A stretch of 64,000 bases of DNA from Chromatiales bacterium (ex Bugula neritina AB1) (GCA_001730015.1 MDLA01000134.1:22479-86478), one strand, 5' to 3'; shown: positions 53,582-62,689, counted from the stretch's first letter. Notes: a model not told the origin generated them from the sequence alone. Numbers and translations: made by a program.

Positions 53582-55351
53582 ATGTTAATTTCTGCTATAA
53601 AATATCGTTGTACGAAAATTCGTTTTCAGGCTGTCTGTGTGGCGGCACTGCTGGCTGGCACCGGACTCGCCAGCGCCAACGATCAGAATAATTTTGTTCC
53701 GGCTGACACCCATTTTTATGTCGGAACTGATCGGGCAATTCCAGTAGCGGAGTTCTTTGCGCTTATGCCTGTCAGCGGTTTCCCGAATAGCGAGGACAAC
53801 AAATTCCTTGAGCGTATGTCGGAGTTCGGCGATAACCCGGAGGAGTATTTTGTCGAATGGGGTATCGATACAAATGTGCAGTTCAGTATGTACACCGTTG
53901 GACTCGCACCCGTTATACGGATAGCGTTGAAAGATGCCAAACAGTTTCAGGCTGAGCTAAGCGAGTTTGAAAAGAAGCACTCGCTTAATCCGGAAATACG
54001 CGAGCATTCTAATCAGTCGGTACGTATCTATTCTAAAGCTTCAGTTAAAGCGAAAGACGATGCTGTATCCAGTGAGAGTGATTCTTCCGAAAATTCAGTA
54101 GCTGACGGTGACACCGCCAAGGGCGATGTGTCCGTTGCGCCGTCTGTGGTTGTAGCAGTCGGTGAAAAAGACGTGGTTTTCGGGGTGCTGTTACCAGTGC
54201 AAGAGGGAGCTCTTGACGCATTGATCGGTGCGGCCCGACCGGAAACATCGATAGTGCAATCCGGTAAGTTGAAAAAAATCAGAAAGCAATGGAAGTACGG
54301 TGACGAAGCGGCGGCCTTTGTCGATATCAAAAAAATCGCAGAGACGGTTGTCGGCTCGACGGATAGCGCTGCAGCTGGTCAACTGGAGTCTTTGCTTTCA
54401 TCTGACCGCAGTGCCGCTGGCGTCCTTGCCATGCTGCGAAGTGAACCGTGCAGTACGGAAATTACCCAACTGGCGGAAAGCATGCCCCTGATGGTTTCCG
54501 GTAATCGATATTTCAAGGTCAGTGACGACACAGTAGAGTTCGACAGTCACTTTGCTGCGGTGCTCAAAAACGAACTGCTGCTGGAAACGCTACAGTTGTT
54601 TCGGGGTGTGGTGCCACTATCGCAGTCTCCGGGTCAGCCTCTGTTCTCAGTTGGTCTGGGTTTGACTGTTGACCGGCTTGCGCAAGCCCTTGGCCAAATC
54701 AGCCAGCTGCTGTCGTCTGTCAACTATCAATGTAATGCGCTTCTTGCGGTGAACCAGCTGGCGACAACCGATTTGAGCGGCGCGAATATGGGTGTGGTCA
54801 TGTTTGGCGGGCTGGCGCGTGGTGTCCGTGGATTGTCCGTTAACGTGTTTGATCTGGACCTTGATCCGGAGGGGGCGGCCGGCCCAATAAAAAGTGTTGA
54901 TACTGCGGTTGCAGTGTCTGCGGATGATCCGGGAATGCTGCTTCAGACTCTCAGGATGATGCCGCAGTTTGGCGCACTGGCGGATTTGCCGCTCGACGGC
55001 ACGGCGTTGTCACTTAACGAACTGCTGCCTATTCCGCTGCCTGCAGGTGTTGAGCTCCAGGCAGCTGTTAAAGCAAAAAATATAGTTATATATTCGGGTG
55101 AGAAAGGAACAGACTTCGCCAATAGACTGGGAGGAAATGATCTTGAGCAGTTTCTGCATAGCTCGGTAGATCTGGGTGTGATCATAAACAAAGCCACGTC
55201 GTTCATGGATGTTATGGGCATTGATGCAGATGAAGAGGTATTGGATATAATCGGTTCGTACCCGAAAGGCGTGCTGTCGTACAGCATGGATTTCACTGAT
55301 CAGGGGGTTGAGCTGGTGTCCACTGGAAAGTACGAAGTAGAAGAAAAATAG
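53582..55351 (+). CDS. Exported hypothetical protein (589 residues)
   Basis: This is a large exported protein without a recognised family. The N-terminal 35 residues are a signal peptide ending GLASAND. The mature part begins DTHFYVGTDRAIPVAEFFAL and contains long alternations of beta strands and helices with a Ser/Asp-rich insert around residues 155-185 (SESDSSENSVADGDTAKG). Four cysteines are scattered through it. The repeated pattern of about 190 residues each, such as MLQTLRMMPQFGALADLPLD, suggests tandem similar domains. It is separated from both neighbours by 150-170 bases and is likely monocistronic. Function unknown; the DUF3352 family is a possible relative. Confidence 0.65.
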   Translation: MLISAIKYRCTKIRFQAVCVAALLAGTGLASANDQNNFVPADTHFYVGTDRAIPVAEFFALMPVSGFPNSEDNKFLERMSEFGDNPEEYFVEWGIDTNVQFSMYTVGLAPVIRIALKDAKQFQAELSEFEKKHSLNPEIREHSNQSVRIYSKASVKAKDDAVSSESDSSENSVADGDTAKGDVSVAPSVVVAVGEKDVVFGVLLPVQEGALDALIGAARPETSIVQSGKLKKIRKQWKYGDEAAAFVDIKKIAETVVGSTDSAAAGQLESLLSSDRSAAGVLAMLRSEPCSTEITQLAESMPLMVSGNRYFKVSDDTVEFDSHFAAVLKNELLLETLQLFRGVVPLSQSPGQPLFSVGLGLTVDRLAQALGQISQLLSSVNYQCNALLAVNQLATTDLSGANMGVVMFGGLARGVRGLSVNVFDLDLDPEGAAGPIKSVDTAVAVSADDPGMLLQTLRMMPQFGALADLPLDGTALSLNELLPIPLPAGVELQAAVKAKNIVIYSGEKGTDFANRLGGNDLEQFLHSSVDLGVIINKATSFMDVMGIDADEEVLDIIGSYPKGVLSYSMDFTDQGVELVSTGKYEVEEK

Positions 55352-55522
55352 CCCGATTGTGCGAAGATTATGGCCATTTTACGTGATTATGGGTTGCATT
55401 TACGCCCGGCACCAGTAACATCAAGTCAAACATTGGTGAAATAATCGATCCACTGTTCCGTGACAAGCGATGTCGGTAATGCTCCGGCATTGTACGAGGA
55501 ACATCATTCGGAGTGTTAAGAA

Positions 55523-55855
55523 ATGAGCACAAACAGTGGTGTTGGGGCCGGGGCCAGCGGAACGCTGCTGGCGAGTCTGCAGGCAGGTCTGCTGCCGTCA
55601 GACGCAACTTCGCGGTCGTTTGGAGCAACAACAAATCCAGCGGTAAATACTGCCATGATGATCGCTGTGAGTTCAGTGCTGCAGCAACTGACCCGGTTGC
55701 GACGGCGTGGTGACAGGCAGGGTGATACGGATCTCTATTACACGCGCTCCAGAAGACAAAGCCACTCCACACACACCGATGCAGATCATGTCGGTAGTGC
55801 ATTTGTCAGAAATACATTGGCCCGGGAGCGGGTCAAACCTGATACCCCCGGCTGA
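55523..55855 (+). CDS. Hypothetical protein (110 residues)
   Basis: This open frame from ATG 55523 has a GGAG nine bases before it. The product is Ser/Thr/Arg-rich, begins MSTNSGVGAGASGTLLASLQ, has a short hydrophobic stretch (AVNTAMMIAVSSVLQQL) and ends in an arginine-rich part. No domain is recognised. A longer open frame on the opposite strand covers the same place, so the call rests on the ribosome site and position alone and may be wrong. The gaps around it (55352-55522, 55856-56022) show nothing. Confidence 0.4.
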   Translation: MSTNSGVGAGASGTLLASLQAGLLPSDATSRSFGATTNPAVNTAMMIAVSSVLQQLTRLRRRGDRQGDTDLYYTRSRRQSHSTHTDADHVGSAFVRNTLARERVKPDTPG

Positions 55856-56022
55856 TATTTCTTTCCTTCATTAGATCTATTGATTGCCTGCCTGGGGGTT
55901 GAAGGCCGTACTATTGATCAGTGCTGATAAGAGCTCCAATCGTACACTGGTGCTACGTGGTTTATCGGTTACAGGCTGCATGCGCTACACTGTGTTCATC
56001 TTAATAAACAGTGGCAATACTA

Positions 56023-57411
56023 ATGTCGTCTGCTTCAAAACAATCTGCACGCGGCGGTGACAGCCTGTTCGAGCTCCCACCAGCGTTGCAAGCCTGGTTA
56101 AGTGGCAGACAAGTCGAAGAGGTTGAGTGCATAGTTTCCGATATTGTCGGAATCGGGCGTGGCAAGACGATGCCGTCGCGCAAGTTTTTCAGGGCGCAGC
56201 CTATGTATCTGCCGTCTTCAATATTCTACCAGACGATCACCGGTAATTATGCCGAGGTCGATATTCCCAATGCCTGGACCGAGGCTGATCTGGTACTGGT
56301 CCCGGATTACGCGACGGCCAGAGCGGTGCCGTGGACTTCTGATATCACCATGCAGGTTATTCACGATCTGGAAACCCAGGGCGGTGAGCCAGTCGGATTT
56401 GCGCCGCGTAGTGTGCTCAAACGGATCGTTAACCTATACCATCAAAAAGGCTGGCGTCCGGTAGTTGCACCGGAACTGGAATTTTACCTGACTAATCGAA
56501 ATGTTAATCCGGATGATCCAATCAGCGCGCCGATAGGGCGCAGCGGACGGAGGGGGGTCAGTCGACAAGCCTATAGCATCAGTGGCGTGGATGAATATGA
56601 AAAAGTCGTCGACGATATCTATGATTTTGCCGAAGCTCAGGGGCTGGAAATTGATACCGTCATGCAGGAAGGTGGTGCTGGCCAGTTGGAAATCAATTTG
56701 AATCACGGCGATCCGGTGGACCTTGCTGATCAGGTGTTCCTGTTCAAACGGACAATCCGGGAAGCTGCGCTGCGCCATGACTGTTACGCCACCTTCATGG
56801 CCAAACCGATGGAGAATGAGCCAGGCAGCGCAATGCATATTCACCAGAGTATTGTTGATATTGCCACGGGTGATAATCTGTTTAACGATCATAAGGATCA
56901 ACCCAGTGACTACTTCTATCATTTTATCGGAGGGCAGCAGGCACTGTTGAATTCGGTGGTTTGCATACTCGCGCCCTACGTCAATAGTTACCGGCGCCTG
57001 GTGCCGGATGCGTCAGCTCCAATTAATCTGGAATGGGGAACGGACAACCGCTCAACCGGTTTGCGGGTGCCGGTGTCCGGGCCGCAGGCGCGGCGTATAG
57101 AAAACCGTGTAGTTGGAATGGATTCAAACCCGTACCTTGCTATGGCTGCGTGTCTGGCTTGCGGTTACCTTGGAATGACAAAGAAACTCCAGCCTCGAGA
57201 AGCGATTAACACCGAGGCTTATCAGTTGCCCCATTCACTGCCGCTCGGAGTGATAGAGGCATTAGACCTCTATGAGCAGAACAGTGAATTGCAGGAGCTT
57301 CTCGGGCAGACTTTCAGTAGCGTTTATACTGCAATAAAGCGTGAAGAATACAAGGAGTTTTTACGAGTTATCAGCCCCTGGGAGCGTGAGCACCTGCTGC
57401 TCAATGTGTAG
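56023..57411 (+). CDS. Glutamine synthetase family protein (gamma-glutamylpolyamine synthetase-like)
   Basis: This 462-residue type I glutamine synthetase-fold protein has the ATP/metal half from VVAPELEFYLTNR near residue 145, the EGGAGQLEINLNHGDP block with its metal glutamates near 220, AKPMENEPGSAMHIHQS near 265, and NRSTGLRVP with the substrate arginine near 345. It has the shape of PuuA/GlnA-like enzymes that add glutamate to putrescine or other amines, not of GlnA itself: no adenylylation tyrosine motif is seen. ATG 56023 is preferred over GTG 56011. The decarboxylase at 41128 shows that amine metabolism occurs in this genome. Confidence 0.8.
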   Translation: MSSASKQSARGGDSLFELPPALQAWLSGRQVEEVECIVSDIVGIGRGKTMPSRKFFRAQPMYLPSSIFYQTITGNYAEVDIPNAWTEADLVLVPDYATARAVPWTSDITMQVIHDLETQGGEPVGFAPRSVLKRIVNLYHQKGWRPVVAPELEFYLTNRNVNPDDPISAPIGRSGRRGVSRQAYSISGVDEYEKVVDDIYDFAEAQGLEIDTVMQEGGAGQLEINLNHGDPVDLADQVFLFKRTIREAALRHDCYATFMAKPMENEPGSAMHIHQSIVDIATGDNLFNDHKDQPSDYFYHFIGGQQALLNSVVCILAPYVNSYRRLVPDASAPINLEWGTDNRSTGLRVPVSGPQARRIENRVVGMDSNPYLAMAACLACGYLGMTKKLQPREAINTEAYQLPHSLPLGVIEALDLYEQNSELQELLGQTFSSVYTAIKREEYKEFLRVISPWEREHLLLNV

Positions 57412-57465
57412 TATTTTCTAGAACATACTTCCAGAGCAGAAAGCATCTAAAGGCGCAATAAATCC

Positions 57466-59247
57466 GTGGCAGAAGTATCATCCAGTTTTGCAGCGCTAGT
57501 GAATTTGCTGCGCTATGCAAAGGGGCACCGCCGCCGGATTGTGCTGGCGTGTAGCTGTTCAGTGATCAATAAGGTGTTTGATGTAATGCCTGAGATTCTG
57601 ATCGGTATTGCCATTGATGTGGTTGTAAATCAGGAACGCAGTTTTGTCGCCTCGATGGGGTTTGCAACGCCTAAATCACAGATTGTAGCGTTGGCGGTAC
57701 TGACCTTTTTTGTCTGGGCCGGTGAATCTCTGTTTGAGTACTTTCATCTGATACTCTGGCGTAATTTGTCGCAGCGGTTGCAATCTGAATTGCGGCTCGA
57801 TGCCTATCGGCAGGTCCAGCACCAGGAGCTTGAGTATTTTGAAAGTCGCAGCTCCGGTGAGTTGATCTCAATTCTCAATGATGATGTAAACCAGCTCGAA
57901 CGCTTTCTTGATGGAGGGGTAAACGATTTTCTACAGACTTTCGTGACGATAATATTGGTTGGGGCGGTATTTTTCTACTTGTCACCGGTCATTGCGCTGC
58001 TCGCGTTTAGCCCTATCCCGATTATTGTCTATGGCGCATTTTTCTTTTTGCAGAGAGCAACCCCGTTGTATGCCAATGTTCGAGCGCAGGTCGGGCAGCT
58101 TGCCACTCGTCTGGCTAATAATATTGGTGGCATTACTACTATAAAGTCTTTTACGGCTGAAGACAGAGAGTCCGCCTCTCTGGCTCTTGACAGTGAAGCC
58201 TACGTTCTGGCGAATCGTCGGGCGATAGCGGTTAGTTCTGCGTTTATACCGATAATTCGCATGGCTATTCTGGCTGGCTTTTTATTTACCTTCGTCTATG
58301 GCGCTTTTCTCGCTCTGGAGGGAGAGCTCAATGTAGGGGCTTACGGGGTGCTGGTATTTTTAACGCAACGTTTGCTGTGGCCGCTCACTGATCTGGCTAA
58401 AACGGTTGATTTGTATGAGCGCGCTATGGCGAGCACCCGCCGTATCCTTGAACTTATAGAAACACCTCTGAAAGTAGTTGACACGGGTACCGAGCGATTG
58501 CCCCGGCCAATTGTCGGTGCGATTGACTTTAGCGGAGTCTGCTTTCGCTATAAAAACTCGGTTGCCGGACTTTCGGCCTTTTCTATGCGTGTCGAGGGCG
58601 GTAAAACTGTCGCTCTGGTCGGTGCGACGGGGTCGGGGAAATCCACCGTTATAAAATTGTTGCTGCGCTTCTACGAACCGGCTGAAGGTTCAATAACGGT
58701 TGACGGCCACGAGATCAGCGATCTGCCGATTGGGGAATTGCGCGGAGCTGTCGGTCTGGTCAGTCAGGAAGCTTTTCTGTTTGACGGTTCGATTAGCGAC
58801 AATATCCAATACGGGGACCCAACGGCCACAGAGGATCAGATAATTGCGGCAGCTAAAGCAGCAGAGGCGTGGGAGTTCATTGCCAAGTTGCCGGACGGGC
58901 TGGCTACTGAAGTCGGTGAGCGTGGCGTGAAGTTGTCAGGTGGCCAGAGACAGCGTTTGTCACTCGCACGCGCGATACTGAAAAACCCGCCGATACTGGT
59001 ACTTGACGAGGCTACCAGCGCTGTTGATAACGAAACAGAGGCAGCAATTCAAAAGTCACTGACCAGGATATCCCGGGATCGTACTGTTGTGGTAATAGCG
59101 CATCGCCTGTCGACAATTGTCCAGGCAGATAAAATCGTTGTGCTTTCCGACGGTCAGATTGCAGAGCAGGGCTCTCATGTGGAGTTGTTAGCTCGTGGTG
59201 GACTGTATGCGGCGCAATGGCAGGTTCAAACAGGCGCACGGCGCTGA
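57466..59247 (+). CDS. ABC exporter half-transporter (MsbA-like)
   Basis: This 593-residue fused permease-ATPase has six membrane segments in residues 20-300 and an ATP-binding domain from about 355. Walker A is GATGSGKST near residue 387, the signature is LSGGQRQR near 490, Walker B is ILVLDEATSAVD and the switch His is in VVIAHRLST. The GTG start at 57466 and the length are typical of homodimeric lipid or drug exporters. Whether it flips lipid A, peptides or a drug cannot be read from the sequence. It is the gene before the selenoprotein, with two hairpins between them. Confidence 0.88.
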   Translation: MAEVSSSFAALVNLLRYAKGHRRRIVLACSCSVINKVFDVMPEILIGIAIDVVVNQERSFVASMGFATPKSQIVALAVLTFFVWAGESLFEYFHLILWRNLSQRLQSELRLDAYRQVQHQELEYFESRSSGELISILNDDVNQLERFLDGGVNDFLQTFVTIILVGAVFFYLSPVIALLAFSPIPIIVYGAFFFLQRATPLYANVRAQVGQLATRLANNIGGITTIKSFTAEDRESASLALDSEAYVLANRRAIAVSSAFIPIIRMAILAGFLFTFVYGAFLALEGELNVGAYGVLVFLTQRLLWPLTDLAKTVDLYERAMASTRRILELIETPLKVVDTGTERLPRPIVGAIDFSGVCFRYKNSVAGLSAFSMRVEGGKTVALVGATGSGKSTVIKLLLRFYEPAEGSITVDGHEISDLPIGELRGAVGLVSQEAFLFDGSISDNIQYGDPTATEDQIIAAAKAAEAWEFIAKLPDGLATEVGERGVKLSGGQRQRLSLARAILKNPPILVLDEATSAVDNETEAAIQKSLTRISRDRTVVVIAHRLSTIVQADKIVVLSDGQIAEQGSHVELLARGGLYAAQWQVQTGARR

Positions 59248-59280
59248 GCTTAGCGGTTTTCAGTAAACGGGTGAGACGCT

Positions 59281-59331
59281 GTTGCATTTGCTGAGAAATC
59301 AATGCAACCTCTGGATCAGAGATTATTTTAT
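59281..59331 (+). terminator. Paired hairpins between the ABC exporter and the selenoprotein gene
   Basis: A perfect 8-bp stem GTTGCATT/AATGCAAC (59281-59308) is followed at once by CTCTG/CAGAG (59309-59321), then the U-rich stretch ATTATTTTATTT. The second hairpin with the U-rich tail could end transcripts from the exporter. The selenoprotein start follows within 20 bases, so a regulatory role is also possible. Confidence 0.45.
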
Positions 59332-59348
59332 TTACAGGCAATGAAAAT

Positions 59349-59570
59349 ATGAAAATCACGATCGAATACTGCGTGCAGTGAAACTATAAGCCGACAGCTC
59401 TCCGTGTGAGAGAAAGGATTATAGCTCTGGCAAACAACGCAGAAGTCACGTTGATTGAAGGTTCGGGTGGCGCGTTCGAGATAACCAAAGATGGCACACT
59501 GGTTTTTTCAAAGCATGCGACCAATCAGTTTCCTGAGGATTCAGCAGTTGATGCGATCGCTGCCGGGTAA
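59349..59570 (+). CDS. SelW/Rdx-family selenoprotein with in-frame UGA (Sec11)
   Basis: Reading ATG 59349 to TAA 59570 with TGA 59379-59381 as selenocysteine gives 73 residues of the Rdx thioredoxin-like fold. Cys8-Val-Gln-Sec11 (IEYCVQ-Sec-NYKPTALRV) is the CxxU redox motif of SelW. The second half, GSGGAFEITKDGTLVFSK then FPEDSAVDAIAAG, is the family C-terminus. Everything after the UGA is in one open frame with family-like sequence, which a plain nonsense codon would not explain. The region downstream of the UGA can form a bacterial SECIS hairpin. A homologue with Cys in place of Sec is the usual form in most bacteria. Ordinary gene calling would miss or truncate this gene. Confidence 0.85.
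59398..59412 (+). promoter_or_regulatory. Bacterial SECIS element candidate
   Basis: A perfect 5-bp stem CTCTC/GAGAG encloses the five-base loop CGTGT. The loop begins 21 bases after the UGA and has G at its second position. Published bacterial SECIS rules ask for a small apical loop with a guanine in its first two bases, 16-37 bases downstream of the UGA, and this fits. It would recruit SelB with Sec-tRNA. The stem is short. Confidence 0.65.
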
Positions 59571-59721
59571 CTGAGCCAATTCGTGCTACCTATCAGTCGA
59601 TGCCGATCACCGATTATCGTGGTTTTTTTGGCTTGCGGCGGCAATTTTTATTTGAGCAACGTTAGCCTGCATTTATTTCCCACCGGGGCATGGGGCTTTC
59701 CTATTAAATTGGTGGCTAATT

Positions 59722-60810
59722 TTGGGTAACAAAATACTGTTGCTCTCCGGTTACGATGCTGCGAGCCACCGTCACTGGCGCCAGTTACTGGTAAAGGGCT
59801 TGCCTGAGTTCGACTGGACTCAGCTGGTTTTGCCCGACCGTCATTTTTATTGGCGTGCACGTAGTAACGGAATGACATTCGCCTACTCACACGCTACTGA
59901 GCTCAGCGAAAAATTCGATCTCATCGTCGCGACCTCTATGGTCGATTTGTGTAGTTTGCGGGGCTTTGTACCGGCGCTGGCTTCGGTACCGACCATCGTG
60001 TACTTCCACGAAAATCAATTCGATTTTCCGGTAAGAAACTCCAGTACTAATATTGTCAACGCACAATTGACCAGTATTTATACTGCGCTGTGTGCAGACT
60101 GCGTTCTGTTCAACTCGAGTTATAACCGGGAGTCATATTTTGATGGTGCTTCCCGTTTGCTTCGGAAAATGCCAGACGGTATAGAGCGCGGGATAATGCT
60201 GCCGGTAGAGAAATGCGCGCAGGTGCTGCCTGTACCGGTGAATCCAACTGTTGTGCCGGCTTCGCCGCGTACTTCCATTACTGGCAAAAAGTCAGTCGAA
60301 ATAGTATGGAACCACCGCTGGGAGTACGATAAGCAGCCCGAAGTGTTTTTCGCCGCGATGCGAGCGCTGAAAGAAACCGGTGTCAAATTTAAATTGCATG
60401 TAATGGGTCAGTCTTTTCGTCAAGTGCCAGAGTGTTTCTCCGAGGCCCGACATTCACTGAGCGAAGAGATAGTGACCTGGGGGTTTCAGCCAGAGGAAGC
60501 GTACCATGCTGTTCTCGACAAAGCCCACATCGTGATGTCGACTGCACTGCATGATTTTCAGGGCTTGAGTATGCTGGAGGCTATTCAGCATGGCTGCGTT
60601 CCCGTGGGGCCGGATCGAGTTGCTTATCCCGAATATATACCGAAATCACTTCTATACTGTACAGATGCTGATGAAGTGAAGAGCGCTGTCGCCAGATTGT
60701 TAGAGGTGGTTTCCGGCGAGCTGCCCTCACCGCCGGATATCAGTTGTTACAACGCAACAGAATTATTACCCCGTTACCGGAAAATATTTGGCACGATAAT
60801 GGGTGCATAA
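59722..60810 (+). CDS. tRNA-queuosine alpha-mannosyltransferase-like glycosyltransferase (DUF3524)
   Basis: This 362-residue GT-B-fold protein is of the DUF3524/QTMAN type, which adds mannose to queuosine in tRNA-Asp. The N-terminal half matches with ILLLSGYDAASHRHWRQLL near residue 5, DLIVATSMVDLCSLRGFVP and VYFHENQFDFPV. The C-terminal half carries the nucleotide-sugar region with HDFQGLSMLEAIQHGCVPVGPD near residue 275. The start TTG 59722 gives the family N-terminus. In bacteria these proteins are inferred rather than shown to act on queuosine. It follows the selenoprotein gene by about 150 bases. Confidence 0.8.
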   Translation: MGNKILLLSGYDAASHRHWRQLLVKGLPEFDWTQLVLPDRHFYWRARSNGMTFAYSHATELSEKFDLIVATSMVDLCSLRGFVPALASVPTIVYFHENQFDFPVRNSSTNIVNAQLTSIYTALCADCVLFNSSYNRESYFDGASRLLRKMPDGIERGIMLPVEKCAQVLPVPVNPTVVPASPRTSITGKKSVEIVWNHRWEYDKQPEVFFAAMRALKETGVKFKLHVMGQSFRQVPECFSEARHSLSEEIVTWGFQPEEAYHAVLDKAHIVMSTALHDFQGLSMLEAIQHGCVPVGPDRVAYPEYIPKSLLYCTDADEVKSAVARLLEVVSGELPSPPDISCYNATELLPRYRKIFGTIMGA

Positions 60811-60821
60811 TAAAGCAGCAG

Positions 60822-60856
60822 CCTGCCTTGCCCTGTAGTATGAGAGGCAAGGCAGG
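60822..60856. terminator. Strong hairpin terminator between convergent genes
   Basis: A perfect 11-bp stem CCTGCCTTGCC/GGCAAGGCAGG with a 13-base loop lies between the stops of two convergent genes (60810 and 60884). The plus strand continues GTGCGGTTTT and the minus strand CTGCTTTATT, so it may serve both directions. U-runs are short on each side. Confidence 0.65.
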
Positions 60857-60883
60857 TGCGGTTTTGTGGAATATGCCAGCCGT

Positions 60884-61837
60884 CTAATACACAGCGAGCG
60901 GCGCGCCGGGCGAACCTGTTGCGCCTTTAATTGGCAATGGATTGAAGATATAAGCAAACTCGTAAACTCCAGCATCTGCGAGCTTTTCTGTTGCTATATT
61001 TTCGTGTATGAAGATCCCGTTTTTGGTAATAAATTCCTGATGCACCGGGAAAGCCAGGGTTGGATCCGGGTTCGGAACAACTTCTACCGGCCAGGTGTCG
61101 GCTCCCGCAATAGCAATCCCGGCTTCAATGAGGTAGGCAGCGGCATCCAGTCCTAATCCGGGGCAACCGGAATTAAACTTGGCGTTATCGGTAATCCAGT
61201 GTTGCCCCCACCCGGTGTGAACTAATAAGACATCGCCTTTGCCCGGGGGAGCAGTGCCTTGCTTTTCGAACGCGGCTTTAAGGTCTGCCGCGGTGATTTC
61301 CTCTCCTGCCTCCAGGGCGCGACCCTTTAACGCGACCATGTCGGCGAGTACACCCCGTGTGAAGAAAGGTTTGACGTGCTCGAGCCCGAGTTTCTGTACC
61401 CCATAGCTGCCAGCGACTTCATTAGCAGGTATACCGCCATAGAACAATTTTTCTTCTTTACCGATTCCGATATGAGCCAGTCCATCGAACTGGGTGCCTA
61501 CCTGGCCAATTTCAGTGGACAGAAAGTCATCCATCCAGATAACGTTGTTCGCACCGAGCGGGCCACCCGCCAGACCACCTGTGCCGCGTACGGCAAACAC
61601 GCGGGATCCGAACAGTGGCATGTCACTCTCATAGGTTCTGCCGATCGAGACGACGGTGCCGGTCGACATGAGCTTCATTGCTTCCAGTGCTTTTTCTGTT
61701 GTCATCAGGTTGGAAGCACCCGCCATATCACCTTCGCCATAAGGTGATTCCAGAATGCCGTGTGATCCGGCGAGGGCAGCGGAGGACAGCGCCAGGCCCG
61801 CTGCTGCAAAAATTGCTGAAATTCGATTGTTGATCAT
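60884..61837 (-). CDS. Exported cyclase-family (kynurenine formamidase-like) protein
   Basis: This 317-residue protein of the metal-dependent cyclase/formamidase (PF04199) family has an N-terminal signal peptide ending AALAGS. In place of the canonical HGTHxDxPxH it carries VGTQFDGLAHIG near residue 118, the form seen in exported members, and the distal His is in VLLVHTGWGQHW. Metal-binding is therefore probable but altered. The cytoplasmic relatives hydrolyse N-formylkynurenine; the substrate of the exported group is not known. It converges with the mannosyltransferase-like gene at a strong hairpin. Confidence 0.8.
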   Translation of the reverse strand: MINNRISAIFAAAGLALSSAALAGSHGILESPYGEGDMAGASNLMTTEKALEAMKLMSTGTVVSIGRTYESDMPLFGSRVFAVRGTGGLAGGPLGANNVIWMDDFLSTEIGQVGTQFDGLAHIGIGKEEKLFYGGIPANEVAGSYGVQKLGLEHVKPFFTRGVLADMVALKGRALEAGEEITAADLKAAFEKQGTAPPGKGDVLLVHTGWGQHWITDNAKFNSGCPGLGLDAAAYLIEAGIAIAGADTWPVEVVPNPDPTLAFPVHQEFITKNGIFIHENIATEKLADAGVYEFAYIFNPLPIKGATGSPGAPLAVY

Positions 61838-62032
61838 AAAATAACGATTCCTACGTTTCGTTGATAAATGTGTAACTGTGTTTCCTCGTGAATTGCGCTA
61901 ACAGACTACGACGTTTATTCATACGAAACAATTACGAATTTTATCCGAAGGCGTGGCTTGGGACTATGGATTCCATCAGTGCGAAGCGATGTACAATGTG
62001 CGAAAGAGCCACTTGTACGGTAAGGAAGAGAA

Positions 62033-62689
62033 GTGAACGAAATCCTGATAACGGGCTTTGAAGGCTATGGAGGCAGATCAGATAACCCGTCAGCTGCCAT
62101 TGCTGAAGCGTTGAGTGGCAGAGAGATTGCGGGGCATCGCCTCAATACACGGGTGTTGCCGGTTACAAACCATGATATACGCGAAAATATTACGTCGCTG
62201 ATCGATGAGTTGAAGCCCAGGGCGGTGTTGTCACTTGGGCTGGCACCCGGTGAGAAGATGATCCGCATTGAGCGTGTGGCAGCAAACTACTCGCACTTTG
62301 AGATTAATGATAATTCAGGACAGCGTTATACCGGCGTGATCGAAAAGGATGGCCCACAGGCTTATGCGACAACTCTTCCGGTAGAGGATATGCTGGCTGC
62401 TGTACATGAGTGTTCGATTCCGGCCTATCTGTCAAATACGGCGGGTACGTTTTTGTGTAACGCGGTGATGTACCACGCATTGCATTATTGTAGTGAGCAG
62501 AACCTGGATATTGCCTGTGGATTTGTGCATCTGCCGTATTTGCCTTCACAGGTTTGTGATCTTCTGACCGCCACTGTAAAGTCCTCAGAGGTTGAACTTC
62601 ATCAGCGGTCTGATTTGGCTTCAATGTCTCTTGAAGTGCAGCTTGCTGCGGTTGGTGCTCTGCTGAAGCGAATTATAGACGGTGAGTAA
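62033..62689 (+). CDS. pcp: Pyroglutamyl-peptidase I
   Basis: This 218-residue cysteine peptidase removes N-terminal pyroglutamate from peptides. The triad is visible: Glu in IRIERVAANY near residue 82, Cys in NTAGTFLCNAVMY near residue 142 and His in GFVHLPYLP near residue 164. TGFEGYGGRSDNPS at the N-terminus is the substrate pocket. GTG 62033 follows AAGGAAGAG, a good ribosome site. Length is normal (about 215). It is a single gene before the transposon-rich right end. Confidence 0.93.
   Translation: MNEILITGFEGYGGRSDNPSAAIAEALSGREIAGHRLNTRVLPVTNHDIRENITSLIDELKPRAVLSLGLAPGEKMIRIERVAANYSHFEINDNSGQRYTGVIEKDGPQAYATTLPVEDMLAAVHECSIPAYLSNTAGTFLCNAVMYHALHYCSEQNLDIACGFVHLPYLPSQVCDLLTATVKSSEVELHQRSDLASMSLEVQLAAVGALLKRIIDGE

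Noticed and set aside
55368..55802. 144-codon open frame on the minus strand overlapping the 110-residue ORF.
   Set aside because: It lacks a ribosome site and shows no protein-like pattern; the plus-strand frame is the better call, itself weak.
59662..59673. TTAGCCTGCATT matches the left end of repeat copy 1.
   Set aside because: Only 12 bases match and nothing else of the 180-base repeat is nearby, so chance or an old fragment cannot be told apart.
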